A stretch of 64,000 bases of DNA from Roseibium album (GCF_001404515.1 NZ_CXWE01000003.1:434001-498000), one strand, 5' to 3'; counted from the stretch's first letter, positions 36,059 through 45,124 are shown. Numbers and translations: made by a program. Notes: a model not told the origin generated them from the letters alone.

Positions 36059-37180
36059 ATGCAGGTCCCGTCTCTCTCCATTTCCCGTCGCACGCGCTTC
36101 ACGCCGTTTTCGCGCCGCGTGCAGGCGGCAGGTGTCAAGGCATACACGATCTACAATCACATGCTGCTCCCGACGGTGTTCAACTCCGTCGAGGAGGATT
36201 ACCGCCACCTGAAGACAAAGGTTCAGGTCTGGGATGTCGCCTGCGAGCGGCAAGTCGAGCTCTGGGGTCCTGATGCTACGCGTCTCGCGCAGATGCTGAC
36301 GCCCCGGGATCTTTCCGCGATGACGGAAGGCCAGTGTTACTACACGCCCATGGTCGACGAGACGGGCGGCATGCTCAATGACCCGGTCACGACAAAACTT
36401 GCCGAGGACAAATTCTGGGTCTCGGTCGCAGACAGCGATCTGCTGTTCTGGATCAAGGGACTTGCGCATGCGCTGCGGCTCGAAGTCGATGTCGACGAAC
36501 CCGATGTCTCGCCGCTCGCGATCCAGGGTCCGAAGGCGGAAGAACTTGTTGCCCGTGTATTCGGCGACGACATCCGCTCGATACGGTTTTTCCGTTACAG
36601 ACATGTCAGTTACCAGGGACGCAAGCTTGTTCTCGCGCGGTCGGGCTATTCCAAACAGGATGGTTTTGAGCTCTACGTCGACGGATCAGATCTCGGCGAA
36701 CCGATCTGGGACGCACTTATGGCTGCGGGCGAGGATCTGGATGTTCGCGCCGGCTGCCCGAATCTGATCGAGCGGATTGAGGGACAGCTGCTGTCCTACG
36801 GCAACGACATGACCCGAAACAACACCCCGCACGAATGCGGCCTTGGCCGCTTTTGCCAGACCCAGGCGGCAATTGGCTGCATCGGGCGCGATGCGTTGCT
36901 TCGTGTGGCCGTTGAAGGTCCTGTCAGGCAGATCAGAAGCATTGCGATCGATGGCGATCCGGTGCCGCCTTGCGACGAACTGTGGCCGGTAATAGGTGGC
37001 GGCAAACAGGTTGGAACAGTCAGCTCCGCGGCCTGGTCACCGGACTTCCGCACCAATGTCGCCATCGGTATGGTGCGCATGACACATTGGGACGACGGAA
37101 CCAGGGTGCAGGTCGATACACCTCATGGCATGCGCTCGGCGACGGTTTGGGAAACACCCTTCACCGTTCAGGGAGGCTGA
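36059..37180 (+). CDS. dmdA: Dimethylsulfoniopropionate demethylase DmdA
   Basis: 373 residues of the GcvT (aminomethyltransferase) fold with DmdA-specific stretches: SISRRTRFTPFSRRVQAAGV, YTIYNHMLLPTVF, WDVACERQVEL, CYYTPMVDETGGMLNDPV, FWVSVADSDLLFW, ARSGYSKQDGFELYVDG, and GCPNLIERIEGQLLSYGND. These separate it from glycine cleavage T proteins. DmdA moves a methyl group from DMSP to tetrahydrofolate, leaving methylmercaptopropionate. AAGGAGGA precedes ATG 36059, an excellent ribosome site. dmdB follows two bases after the stop. Confidence 0.95.
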   Translation: MQVPSLSISRRTRFTPFSRRVQAAGVKAYTIYNHMLLPTVFNSVEEDYRHLKTKVQVWDVACERQVELWGPDATRLAQMLTPRDLSAMTEGQCYYTPMVDETGGMLNDPVTTKLAEDKFWVSVADSDLLFWIKGLAHALRLEVDVDEPDVSPLAIQGPKAEELVARVFGDDIRSIRFFRYRHVSYQGRKLVLARSGYSKQDGFELYVDGSDLGEPIWDALMAAGEDLDVRAGCPNLIERIEGQLLSYGNDMTRNNTPHECGLGRFCQTQAAIGCIGRDALLRVAVEGPVRQIRSIAIDGDPVPPCDELWPVIGGGKQVGTVSSAAWSPDFRTNVAIGMVRMTHWDDGTRVQVDTPHGMRSATVWETPFTVQGG

Positions 37181-37182
37181 CA

Positions 37183-38817
37183 ATGAGGGAACACTTCGAG
37201 GCTTTTTCCAGACAAGCCGCCAATCACGTTCCGCTGTCACCGCTTTCCTTCCTGGAACGGACAGCTTCTGTTTTCCCGGATCGCATAGCTGTCATCTACA
37301 ACGACCGGCAGCTGACCTGGAGTGACGTTCAAGAACGGGTACGGCGGCTTGCTTCGAGCCTCATGAGCCGGGGTGTCGGCCAGGGCCACACGGTTTCCGT
37401 CCTCGCCGCCAACACGCCGGAGCTGTTCGAATTACACTACGCGGTTCCGCTGGCAGGCGCCGTTCTCAACACGATCAACATCCGTCTGGAAGCTGAAACC
37501 GTTGCCTACATCCTTGATCACAGCGACGCCAGGCTGATCATTGCCGACACCGCCTTTTCCGGCGTCGTCAGCGAGGCCTTCACGATCAACGGCAAGAACA
37601 TTCCGGTTATCGATATCGACGACCCTGACGGTCCGGGAGGTCAGCGGATCGGCGAGGCAGACTATTCGGAGCTGATCGAAGAGGGCGATCCCGCCTTTGC
37701 CTGGCGCGGACCGGAAGACGAATGGCAGGCACTGGCGCTGAATTACACGTCCGGAACGTCGGGGCGCCCGAAGGGTGTCGTCTATCACCATCGCGGTGCC
37801 TATCTGATGGCGATGGGAACACCCATCGCCTGGGAACTGCCCCGTCATCCCGTCTATCTTTACACGGTGCCGATGTTTCACTGCAACGGATGGTGCCATG
37901 CCTGGACCATGACACTCATGGCCGGAACCATCGTCTGCATCCGACAGGTCACGGGAAAGGCCGTATTCGACCTGATCGACAAGCTCGGCATCACGCATCT
38001 GGGTGGCGCGCCGATTGTGCTGTCCATGCTGGTCAACACGCCGGAGGCTGACAGAAAGCCTCTTGGCGGACCCGTCCGGATCATGACGGCAGGGGCACCG
38101 CCGCCAGCGGCCGTCCTCGCGGCAACAAAAGCCCTCGGTTTCGAGGTCATGCAGGTTTACGGATTGACCGAAACATATGGTCACGTGGTCCAGTGCCTCT
38201 GGCGCGAAGAATGGGAAGGTCTGTCCGCGAACGAACAGGCCGAGCTGCAATCCTGGCAGGGTGTCGGATTTCCGATGACCGAAACCGTCGATGTGATCGA
38301 TCGCGAAACGGCTGACCCCGTCCCCTGGGACGGAGAGACCCAGGGCGAGATCGTCATTCGCAGCAACACGGTCATGAAGGGGTATTACAAGAACGCCGAT
38401 GCCACCGCGGATGCGTTTTCCGGTGGCGCTTTCAAATCCGGCGACGCGGCGGTGCGCCACCCGAACGGCTATGTCCAGATCAGGGACCGTCTGAAGGATG
38501 TCATCATTTCGGGAGGCGAGAACATTTCCTCCGTCGAAGTGGAAGGGGTCCTGCACCGTCATCCTGACGTTGCCCTGGCCGCGGTCGTCGCGCTGCCGGA
38601 CGAAAAATGGGGTGAAGTACCCTGCGCATTCATCGAACTCAAGGATGGTGCATCGACGACCGAAGAAAGCCTGATTGAATTCTGCCGCCAGCACATGGCC
38701 GGCTTCAAGAGACCGAAAAAGATCGTTTTCACGGAGTTGCCGAAGACGGCAACCGGAAAAATCCAGAAATTTGTCCTGCGCGACGACGCCAGGACTCTCT
38801 CGGAATACACCAGCTAA
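37183..38817 (+). CDS. dmdB: Methylmercaptopropionate-CoA ligase-type acyl-CoA synthetase
   Basis: 544-residue AMP-forming ligase: P-loop-like LNYTSGTSGRPKGVVYHHRG near residue 186, MFHCNGWCHAW, VYGLTETYG, and the C-terminal catalytic lysine in PKTATGKIQKFVLR. DmdB activates methylmercaptopropionate with CoA and ATP. The reading as DmdB rests on its place two bases after dmdA and on length; by sequence alone it is a medium-chain acyl-CoA synthetase. dmdC and dmdD, the next steps, are not in the window. Confidence 0.85.
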   Translation: MREHFEAFSRQAANHVPLSPLSFLERTASVFPDRIAVIYNDRQLTWSDVQERVRRLASSLMSRGVGQGHTVSVLAANTPELFELHYAVPLAGAVLNTINIRLEAETVAYILDHSDARLIIADTAFSGVVSEAFTINGKNIPVIDIDDPDGPGGQRIGEADYSELIEEGDPAFAWRGPEDEWQALALNYTSGTSGRPKGVVYHHRGAYLMAMGTPIAWELPRHPVYLYTVPMFHCNGWCHAWTMTLMAGTIVCIRQVTGKAVFDLIDKLGITHLGGAPIVLSMLVNTPEADRKPLGGPVRIMTAGAPPPAAVLAATKALGFEVMQVYGLTETYGHVVQCLWREEWEGLSANEQAELQSWQGVGFPMTETVDVIDRETADPVPWDGETQGEIVIRSNTVMKGYYKNADATADAFSGGAFKSGDAAVRHPNGYVQIRDRLKDVIISGGENISSVEVEGVLHRHPDVALAAVVALPDEKWGEVPCAFIELKDGASTTEESLIEFCRQHMAGFKRPKKIVFTELPKTATGKIQKFVLRDDARTLSEYTS

Positions 38818-38832
38818 CAGGGCAGTTTGATC

Positions 38833-39825
38833 ATGACTTTCAAAGCACTCCTCGTGGAAAAGAATGACGAAGGCAAGACCTCGGCGTCGGTTCAGGAACT
38901 CGATGAGTCCCGGTTGCCGGAAGGCGACGTGACGGTGGCGGTCGAGTATTCGACACTGAACTACAAGGACGGTCTTTGTGTCGGCCCTGGTGGCGGTCTT
39001 GTTCGAAATTATCCGCACGTTCCGGGCATCGATTTCGCCGGGACGGTGCTGGAGTCATCCGACGACTGGTACAAACCCGGCGACAAGGTCGTGCTCACCG
39101 GCTGGCGTGTCGGCGAGGCCTGGTGGGGCGGTTATTCCCAGAAGGCCCGCGTCAAGGGCGAGTGGCTCGTTCCGCTTCCCGAGGGTCTGTCGACGCGCAA
39201 TGCCATGGCGATCGGCACCGCGGGCTTCACCGCAATGCTGGCTGTAATGGCGCTGGAGAACCATGGACTGAAACCTGGAAACGGACCTGTCCTTGTGACC
39301 GGTGCGGCAGGCGGCGTCGGTTCGGTTGCAACCGCCATCCTCGCCAATCTCGGCCATGAAGTTGCAGCAGTCACCGGCCGCGAAAGCACGTGGGAGTATC
39401 TCAAGTCACTGGGAGCCAGCAGCATCGTGCCCCGCGACGACGTCAACGAAACCGTCAAGCGGCCGCTGGAGGCCGAAACCTGGGCCGGATGCATCGACGC
39501 TGTCGGCGGAGCCATGCTTGCACGCGTGCTCGGTCAGATGAAATACGGAACGTCAGTGGCCGCGGTCGGCCTTGCCGGCGGTGCCGCCCTTCCGGCCACC
39601 GTCATTCCGTTCTTGCTGCGCGGTATCAACCTGCTCGGCATCGACAGTGTCATGCGGCCCTATGAGGCGCGCCTTCCTGCCTGGGAGCGCCTGGCAAAGG
39701 ACCTGCCGATGGACAAGCTCGACGCCATGATCCAGCCTGCAAAGCTGGAAGATCTGCCAAAGCTTGGAGCCGATATCCTGAAAGGCCAGGTCAAGGGGCG
39801 TGTGGTCGTTGATTTGAACGCCTGA
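38833..39825 (+). CDS. acuI: Acrylyl-CoA reductase (NADPH), AcuI
   Basis: 330-residue medium-chain reductase without the structural zinc site, YhdH/AcuI type: STLNYKDGLCV, VPGIDFAGTV, VVLTGWRVGEAWWGGYSQKARV, and the cofactor motif VTGAAGGVGSVA. AcuI reduces acryloyl-CoA to propionyl-CoA, protecting cells when DMSP is cleaved, and is a common neighbour of dmdA. ATG 38833 is chosen over TTG 38827. A bidirectional hairpin follows. Confidence 0.93.
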   Translation: MTFKALLVEKNDEGKTSASVQELDESRLPEGDVTVAVEYSTLNYKDGLCVGPGGGLVRNYPHVPGIDFAGTVLESSDDWYKPGDKVVLTGWRVGEAWWGGYSQKARVKGEWLVPLPEGLSTRNAMAIGTAGFTAMLAVMALENHGLKPGNGPVLVTGAAGGVGSVATAILANLGHEVAAVTGRESTWEYLKSLGASSIVPRDDVNETVKRPLEAETWAGCIDAVGGAMLARVLGQMKYGTSVAAVGLAGGAALPATVIPFLLRGINLLGIDSVMRPYEARLPAWERLAKDLPMDKLDAMIQPAKLEDLPKLGADILKGQVKGRVVVDLNA

Positions 39826-39833
39826 TTTGATCA

Positions 39834-39857
39834 AGGCGGTCAGCTACCTGACCGCCT
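39834..39857. terminator. Bidirectional hairpin between acuI and the LysR gene
   Basis: AGGCGGTCAG (39834-39843) pairs with CTGACCGCCT (39848-39857) round CTAC. It separates two convergent genes and covers the stop codon of the LysR gene, so it can serve both strands. Confidence 0.65.
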
Positions 39858-40748
39858 CACTTCCGCCTTCAGAAAATCGATCATCACCCGAACTTTCTGC
39901 GGCAGGTAGGATCGGCTCGGATAGATCAACCAGGCCGCTGTCTCAAAGGAAGTCGCTGCGCAGGCATGATCCGGGAAGAGGTCGAGCAGGGTGCCTTTCT
40001 CCAGATCCCGCTGCACCAGCATGATGGGCAAGAGCGCGACACCCATGCCAAGCCGTGCCGCCGAGCGGATGGATAACGCATTCGAGATCACTGTCGCGCC
40101 GCCGACCGGTACGCTGAAGGACTCGGTGTCACCGCCCTTGCGAAACTGCCAATAGGTCCGGAAGCCCGGAATCGCGAAGCAGATGCAGTCGCGCTCCGAC
40201 AGATCATCCGGGTGCGAGAGCGGTCCCTTTTCCTCAATATATTCCGGCGAGGCAACCACGCGGTAGCTGGTTGTCATCAGCTTGGCAACGATCCAGTCTC
40301 CCTTGGGCAACGATCCAAAGCGCACCGCCAGGTCGACTCCCTCTGCCCGCAGGTCCAGATTGGCATCGGAAGCCAGCAGCTCAATGTCAATCTCCGGGTA
40401 TCTTTTTCTGAATTCGGGAAGAATCGGGATCAGGCATTCCTGAACGAAGGAGATGCTGGCGGTCATGCGCAAGATGCCGCGAGGCGAGATGGCTGTCGTG
40501 CGGGCCTCATCTCCTGCAGCCTCGAGTTCCTCGACCAGTGGTGCAATCCGATTCAGATAAAGCTCTCCCTCGCCGGTCGGCGCGAGACTTCGGGTGCTGC
40601 GTTGAAACAACCGAAATCCGACATCCTGCTCCAGCTGGGCTATGACCCGGGAGACGCTCGAGGCGTCCAGATCCAGAAGCCGTGCAACAGCGGCAAAACT
40701 GCCGACATCACGAACCAGCAGGGCGGTTTTGAGTGCTGATAGATCCAT
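39840..40748 (-). CDS. LysR-family regulator next to azoR
   Basis: 302 residues. Helix-turn-helix LKTALLVRDVGSFAAVARLLDLDASSVSRVIAQLEQDVGFRLFQRSTRSLAPTGEGE is that of the CrgA/LTTR-8 group, which often controls a divergent oxidoreductase. The effector domain follows from about residue 90. It is divergent from azoR with a palindromic site just outside its start codon (40751-40765), so it is likely to repress both itself and azoR until a quinone or electrophile is sensed (inference). Confidence 0.92.
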   Translation of the reverse strand: MDLSALKTALLVRDVGSFAAVARLLDLDASSVSRVIAQLEQDVGFRLFQRSTRSLAPTGEGELYLNRIAPLVEELEAAGDEARTTAISPRGILRMTASISFVQECLIPILPEFRKRYPEIDIELLASDANLDLRAEGVDLAVRFGSLPKGDWIVAKLMTTSYRVVASPEYIEEKGPLSHPDDLSERDCICFAIPGFRTYWQFRKGGDTESFSVPVGGATVISNALSIRSAARLGMGVALLPIMLVQRDLEKGTLLDLFPDHACAATSFETAAWLIYPSRSYLPQKVRVMIDFLKAEVRRSGS

Positions 40749-40750
40749 TC

Positions 40751-40765
40751 ATGCATAATACGCAT
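40751..40765. promoter_or_regulatory. Candidate LysR operator, LysR/azoR divergent region
   Basis: ATGCATAATACGCAT is an inverted repeat (six of seven arm positions) with the LysR T-N11-A spacing, two bases upstream of the regulator start codon and about 85 bp before azoR. Position suggests autorepression. Confidence 0.5.
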
Positions 40766-40847
40766 GGGTTTGATGCATTTCGATCTATTTTTATTAATCG
40801 CGCAAGAAACTAGATCCGGACTGCCATTCAACAAGGAAGCAAGTTTC

Positions 40848-41465
40848 ATGACGCAGTTACTTCGCATCAATTCAAGTTCGCGGCTGGAAGGGTCGCATTC
40901 GGCAGCGGTCGCCGATGCTTGTGAAGCCGAATTCCGGCAGAAGCACCCCGGATGCCGGGTCATCACGAGAAACGTCGCGGACGGGTCCATTCCGTTGATC
41001 GCCCAGAAGACGATCGAGGGTTTCTATGCACCCCAGGACGCACTGACCGACGACCTCAAAGCGGCGACGGTCTTGTCAGATGAACTCATCGCTGAAATTC
41101 AGGGATCCGATATGCTGCTACTGGCGGTTCCGATCTACAATTTCCCCATCCCCGCCGCTCTGAAGGCCTGGATTGATCAGATCTCTCGAATTGGCCACAC
41201 ATTTTCAATGGACGAGACCGGATTCAAAGGTCTGGTCAAGGCGCGGCGGGCCGTGATTGTCTGCGCCTACGGCGCCGAAGGCTATTTGCAAGAAGAACCG
41301 TTTGCCGCAGCCAATTTTCTCGAACCTTACCTTAAATTCCTGTTCGGATTCCTGGGCATCGAGAAGATCGAATTCGTCCATGTCCAAGGCACGGCAACAG
41401 CAGCCCCTCAGGCATTTACCGGCAAGCTGGAGGAGGCGCGCTCTGAAGCCAGGCGGGTTGCCTGA
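40848..41465 (+). CDS. azoR: FMN-dependent NADH-azoreductase
   Basis: 205-residue flavodoxin-like quinone/azo reductase. RINSSSRLEGSHSAAVADA is the FMN phosphate loop, and LLAVPIYNFPIPAALKAWIDQISRIGHTFS the conserved flavin and dimer region. It reduces quinones or azo dyes with NADH and protects against thiol and quinone stress. ATG 40848, preceded by AAGGAA, is preferred over the in-frame ATG at 40764, which lies next to the operator. Confidence 0.92.
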   Translation: MTQLLRINSSSRLEGSHSAAVADACEAEFRQKHPGCRVITRNVADGSIPLIAQKTIEGFYAPQDALTDDLKAATVLSDELIAEIQGSDMLLLAVPIYNFPIPAALKAWIDQISRIGHTFSMDETGFKGLVKARRAVIVCAYGAEGYLQEEPFAAANFLEPYLKFLFGFLGIEKIEFVHVQGTATAAPQAFTGKLEEARSEARRVA

Positions 41466-41708
41466 ATTTTGCAGTGCGGCTTGATGTCATTTCCAGCCGC
41501 ATGATGGCATCAGGAACCGGCTTGCCGGAGCACGTCCACTGAATGTGCTTCGGCTCCGGATTCTGGTTGCAATCCGCCAAAACCTCCCATATAAGCGCCC
41601 GGTCCAGAGTCGTCCGGCTCGTCGTGGACTGGATTGCTGCATCCAGGTGCAGATCCTCCCGACAGATCAAGGGCATGCCGTGTCGGCTCTGAATGCACCA
41701 ACAAAAAA

Positions 41709-41730
41709 GTATCCGCTTTTTGGCGGATGC
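41709..41730 (+). promoter_or_regulatory. Leader hairpin upstream of rpmI
   Basis: GTATCCGC (41709-41716) pairs with GCGGATGC (41723-41730) round TTTTTG, 19 bp before the rpmI start. Ribosomal protein L20 represses its own rpmI-rplT message in several bacteria through leader structures, so an autoregulatory site is plausible; no such structure is known to me for this group. Confidence 0.4.
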
Positions 41731-41749
41731 ACCAAGGAAAGGATGCAAA

Positions 41750-41947
41750 ATGCCCAAGCTGAAGACGAAATCCGGCGCCAAAAAGCGCTTTAAGGTGACC
41801 GCGACCGGCAAGGTGAAAACCGCGCAGGCCGGCAAGCGTCATGGCATGATCAAGCGCACGAACAAGTTCATCCGCAACGCCCGTGGGACAACCACGCTGA
41901 GCGACCAGGATGCAAAGATCGTGAAGCAGTTCCTGCCCTACGCATAA
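41750..41947 (+). CDS. rpmI: 50S ribosomal protein L35
   Basis: 65 residues with the invariant start [20 protein letters not shown] and the Lys/Arg-rich [16 protein letters not shown] middle, full family length. Longer in-frame starts upstream are rejected because L35 begins at this MPK. rplT follows after 26 bp. infC, often upstream of rpmI, is absent here. Confidence 0.97.
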   Translation: MPKLKTKSGAKKRFKVTATGKVKTAQAGKRHGMIKRTNKFIRNARGTTTLSDQDAKIVKQFLPYA

Positions 41948-41973
41948 CGCCAGCCCCGAAGGAGATCATCTAA

Positions 41974-42333
41974 ATGTCACGCGTCAAACGGGGCGTAACC
42001 GCCCACGCTCGCCACAAGAAAGTTCTGAAAGCCGCCAAAGGTTATTACGGACGCCGCAAGAATACCATTCGCGTTGCCAAGCAGGCAGTCGAGAAGGCAG
42101 GACAATACGCCTATCGCGACCGCAAGGCCAAGAAGCGCACATTCCGTTCGCTCTGGATCCAGCGCATCAACGCAGCAACCCGTGAACACGGCTTGACCTA
42201 TGGCCGCTTCATCGACGGCCTGAACAAGGCCGGTGTCGAAGTCGACCGCAAGGTCCTGTCGGACCTCGCCATCAATCAGCCGGACGCCTTCAAGGTTCTG
42301 GTCGAAAAGGCACAGGGCGCTCTGACCGCCTGA
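41974..42333 (+). CDS. rplT: 50S ribosomal protein L20
   Basis: 119 residues, full length, with [66 protein letters not shown] and [15 protein letters not shown]. It binds 23S rRNA early in assembly. GAAGGAG stands before ATG 41974. A strong terminator follows, so rpmI-rplT forms its own transcription unit; pheS/pheT, common next neighbours in alphaproteobacteria, do not follow. Confidence 0.97.
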   Translation: MSRVKRGVTAHARHKKVLKAAKGYYGRRKNTIRVAKQAVEKAGQYAYRDRKAKKRTFRSLWIQRINAATREHGLTYGRFIDGLNKAGVEVDRKVLSDLAINQPDAFKVLVEKAQGALTA

Positions 42334-42358
42334 GGTCGTTCCCTGGTTAGATTTTTTG

Positions 42359-42388
42359 AAAAGCGCAGCCCCCACGGCTGCGCTTTTT
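42359..42388 (+). terminator. Rho-independent terminator after rplT
   Basis: AAAAGCGCAGCC (42359-42370) pairs with GGCTGCGCTTTT (42376-42387) round a five-base loop, and the 3' arm runs into TTTTTGCTTTT. A classic terminator 26 bp after the rplT stop. Confidence 0.88.
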
Positions 42389-42390
42389 GC

Positions 42391-42756
42391 TTTTGGTTCC
42401 ACCGATCTCGATATTTCGCGGGCAACAACAGGTTGCCGTGCAGCAAGGCTTCGGCCACTACCTTGACATCGGTGCGGATGGCAGCCTCTTTCCCGCTCAC
42501 GCCGCAATCCAGCCCTGGAAGAACGAGTTTTTCAATTCTCCCGAGGTAACCCCAAAAGATCCCGCTGTTAAAAAGCCGGGCTGGAACATGTCTGCCTTGC
42601 GCAGCGGCACGCTCCAAGAACAGCCCTAGGCTGCATTTCCGTGTCCCCTCCATTTTTTATTGCAAATCCGTCTGTTGCGGGCCTACCCTTTGAAATCCAT
42701 CTGGTTCGGGCACGTAGACGGAACGTGCCTTGCTGTTACATTGGAGGGGTAGAGAC
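42391..42756. other. Intergenic region before the alanine symporter gene
   Basis: 366 bp. Frames on both strands (42387-42629 plus, 42276-42653 minus) show no family features, and the minus one would run through the rplT terminator. The symporter promoter should lie here; GGAGGGG at 42742-42748 is its ribosome site. Confidence 0.5.
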
Positions 42757-44193
42757 ATGGAATTCATTCAATCATTTTTCGGTTTGATTGAGGACCTGAC
42801 CTGGGGATGGGCGCTGATTCCGTTCCTGGTGATTATTGGTGTTTTCTTCACGGTCGTGACCGGTTTTGTTCAATTCCGGTTCTTCACACGCATGTTCCGC
42901 GTCCTTTCCTCCAAGAACCAGACTGGTGATCCGAATGCCATTTCAGCGCGCGAAGCGCTCCTGCTTTCCGTGGGGGGCCGGGTCGGTGGCGGCAACATCG
43001 CCGGTGTTGCTGTTGCCATCACGCTCGGCGGGCCAGGTGCTGTCTTCTGGATGTGGGCGGTCGCGCTCGTTGGCATGTGCACCAGCCTGATCGAGTGCTC
43101 ACTTGCCCAGCTTTACAAACGCTCGGAAGGCGACGGCACCTATCGCGGTGGACCCGCCCGCTCCATCATTCACGGGCTCGGCAAGGACTATCGCTGGCTT
43201 GCAGTTCTCTACGCGGTCTGCCTGATCGCATCGTTTGCGTTCGGCTTCAACGCCTTCCAGGGCAACACGGTTGCCGGCGCGGCTGAAGAAAGCCTGGGCA
43301 TCGGGCGCCTCTGGACCGGGATCGGCCTGACAGCTGTCACGGGACTGATCGTCTTCGGCGGCATTCACCGCATCGCGAAAGTGGCCGATGTCATTGTGCC
43401 GATCATGGCCATTGGCTATATCGCGATGGCACTGCTTGTCATCCTGCTGAACATCACGGAAGTTCCCGGCGCGATCTACACGATCGTTGCCAATGCCTTC
43501 GGCCTGGAAGAAGCGGTCGGTGGCGGCATGGGCGCCGCGCTGGCGCAAGGTTTGCGTCGCGGCCTGTTCTCCAATGAGGCCGGCCTCGGGTCGGCACCGA
43601 ACGTGGCGGCAACCGCGGACGTGCGCCACCCCATCAGTCAGGGTATCACGCAATCCTTCTCCGTTTTCATCGATACGATCATCATCTGCACCTGCACAGC
43701 GTTGATCATCCTTCTGGGAGACGTTTACACGCCCGGCGACGAGGGGGTCGACGGCATTGTCCTGACGCAGCAATCGCTGGTGTCCCATCTTGGTGGCTGG
43801 ACGAGCTACTTCCTGACGCTGGCAATCCTGCTGTTCGCATTCAGTTCGATCATCTACAACTATTATCTCGGCGAGAATGCGCTGACATCAATGACGGGAA
43901 ACACCGCAGCGATTCAGGTTTTGCGGGTTCTGGTCATGGGCGTGGTCTTTCTCGGCGCAACGGCGCCGGGCGCAACTGCAGTCTTCTTCTTCTCCGATCC
44001 GCTGATGGGAATTCTGGCTGTCGTCAACCTGTTGGCCCTCATGATGCTGTTCCCGACCGCCAAGAGAATTCTCGACGACTTCAAGGAGCAGGTCGGCGCC
44101 GGTGTTGCCCGTCCGATTCTCGATCCGGACAAGTTCGCCGATCTGGATATCGACCGGACGGCCTGGACTGGGAAGGATCCCGACGCGGATTGA
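42757..44193 (+). CDS. Sodium:alanine symporter (AGCS family)
   Basis: 478-residue membrane protein with about ten to eleven helices. Landmarks are GGRVGGGNIAGVAVAITLGGPGAVFWMWAVALVGM, SLIECSLAQLYK, GGGMGAALAQGLRRGLFSNEAGLGSAPNVAATADVRHP and FAFSSIIYNYYLGENAL. AGCS carriers take up alanine or glycine with sodium. ATG 42757 has GGAGGGG eight bases upstream. It stands alone between terminators. The sodium coupling fits a marine host. Confidence 0.93.
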   Translation: MEFIQSFFGLIEDLTWGWALIPFLVIIGVFFTVVTGFVQFRFFTRMFRVLSSKNQTGDPNAISAREALLLSVGGRVGGGNIAGVAVAITLGGPGAVFWMWAVALVGMCTSLIECSLAQLYKRSEGDGTYRGGPARSIIHGLGKDYRWLAVLYAVCLIASFAFGFNAFQGNTVAGAAEESLGIGRLWTGIGLTAVTGLIVFGGIHRIAKVADVIVPIMAIGYIAMALLVILLNITEVPGAIYTIVANAFGLEEAVGGGMGAALAQGLRRGLFSNEAGLGSAPNVAATADVRHPISQGITQSFSVFIDTIIICTCTALIILLGDVYTPGDEGVDGIVLTQQSLVSHLGGWTSYFLTLAILLFAFSSIIYNYYLGENALTSMTGNTAAIQVLRVLVMGVVFLGATAPGATAVFFFSDPLMGILAVVNLLALMMLFPTAKRILDDFKEQVGAGVARPILDPDKFADLDIDRTAWTGKDPDAD

Positions 44194-44210
44194 ACGTCAA
44201 CACGCTTGAA

Positions 44211-44233
44211 CGGCCGGTGCCAGTCACCGGCCG
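44211..44233 (+). terminator. Hairpin after the alanine symporter gene
   Basis: CGGCCGGTG (44211-44219) pairs with CACCGGCCG (44225-44233) round CCAGT, 18 bp past the stop. There is no T-run, so it may be a Rho-assisted terminator or 3' stabiliser. Confidence 0.6.
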
Positions 44234-44460
44234 CCATCACCGCCCGGACAACCGATCTTTGCTTTACGTGAATGCGTTCAGGAGCAAAGGGGGGAAACCG
44301 GATGTCGACCGGGTTTGGGGCCCCGACCCCCGGCCTTTTCACCGAACAACCTCTCAATAATTTCCGGAAAATGACGACGGCGGTCCCCGCTGATCACGGC
44401 AATCTGTGCGCTTCCACACCAATCCGTTAACTTTTGTGACCCCGTTTTGCCCGGTTTCTG

Positions 44461-44489
44461 CGGACAAATAGTTAACGCCTTCCTATATT
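44461..44489 (+). promoter_or_regulatory. Candidate promoter of the 110-residue unknown gene
   Basis: CGGACA (44461-44466) and TATATT (44484-44489) are 17 bases apart. Transcription would begin near 44496, after the in-frame ATG at 44493, which supports use of GTG 44562 as the start. Confidence 0.45.
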
Positions 44490-44561
44490 GGCATGGTGAT
44501 TGCGACGTTTCAGGCAAGACGGCACTTGGCGTGCCATTCTGAAACAACGAGGCGTAAAGAA

Positions 44562-44894
44562 GTGCGGGTCAACCCGGTTAGTGCAACAGGCCGTGCCATT
44601 GTGAGGCACAGGCGTCCCTCTTCGGGAGAAGCGCGTTCAGAGCGCCAGGCGGACTTTGCTGCCCAGTTGCCACCGCCTCCGGAACAGACATTCGAGCGAG
44701 AGCAGGAAACCCTGTTCACGCACTATCATCCCAATTCGGCATTTCTCGCCCATTTGATTGCGACAAGCGACGTTGATCTGCAGATACGCGGCCGGAGAAA
44801 AACCGTTCCTGAAATCTGTTCGGATGCCTACCGCGCAACAGCTTCGCTGCCGAGAAAGCGCTCTGCCGGACACCTGATCAAGACGGATCGCTAG
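44562..44894 (+). CDS. Unknown 110-residue basic protein
   Basis: No family recognised. The start is set at GTG 44562 with GAGG nine bases upstream, because the ATG at 44493 is so close to the likely transcription start. The protein is Arg-rich, with a Pro run (QLPPPPEQTFEREQE) and a C-terminal segment AHLIATSDVDLQIRGRRKTVPEICSDAYRAT that looks folded. A terminator at 44947-44975 and a promoter-like pair upstream frame it as an independent gene. Cytoplasmic, to judge from the absence of hydrophobic segments. Confidence 0.7.
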   Translation: MRVNPVSATGRAIVRHRRPSSGEARSERQADFAAQLPPPPEQTFEREQETLFTHYHPNSAFLAHLIATSDVDLQIRGRRKTVPEICSDAYRATASLPRKRSAGHLIKTDR

Positions 44895-44946
44895 GCCACG
44901 CTCTTCAGAGTTTTGCATTTTTCCAGATGTACCACTGGAATTCCTG

Positions 44947-44975
44947 GCCCGGAGCATTGCTTCGGGCTTTTTTTT
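44947..44975 (+). terminator. Rho-independent terminator after the 110-residue gene
   Basis: GCCCGGAGC (44947-44955) pairs, with one G-T wobble, with GCTTCGGGC (44959-44967) and is followed directly by eight T. It lies 52 bp after the stop. Confidence 0.88.
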
Positions 44976-45124
44976 CACGCCGTCGCACACTCTCGTGAAC
45001 CTGCACCAAATGTGACCTCTGCCACAGTTTTTCGGCGAAAGAGTTCCTATATCTAGCAAAGATCCGGAAAACACCGGACCTCCGACAAGACAGGCCACGG
45101 ACTGGCCCACCACGGAGTACCGAG

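Noticed and set aside
37432-39018. Minus-strand frame of 528 codons
   Set aside because: Antisense to dmdB and the start of acuI; no family pattern.
42276-42653. Minus-strand frame of 125 codons downstream of rplT
   Set aside because: Would run through the rplT terminator and into rplT antisense; no hydrophobic or domain pattern.
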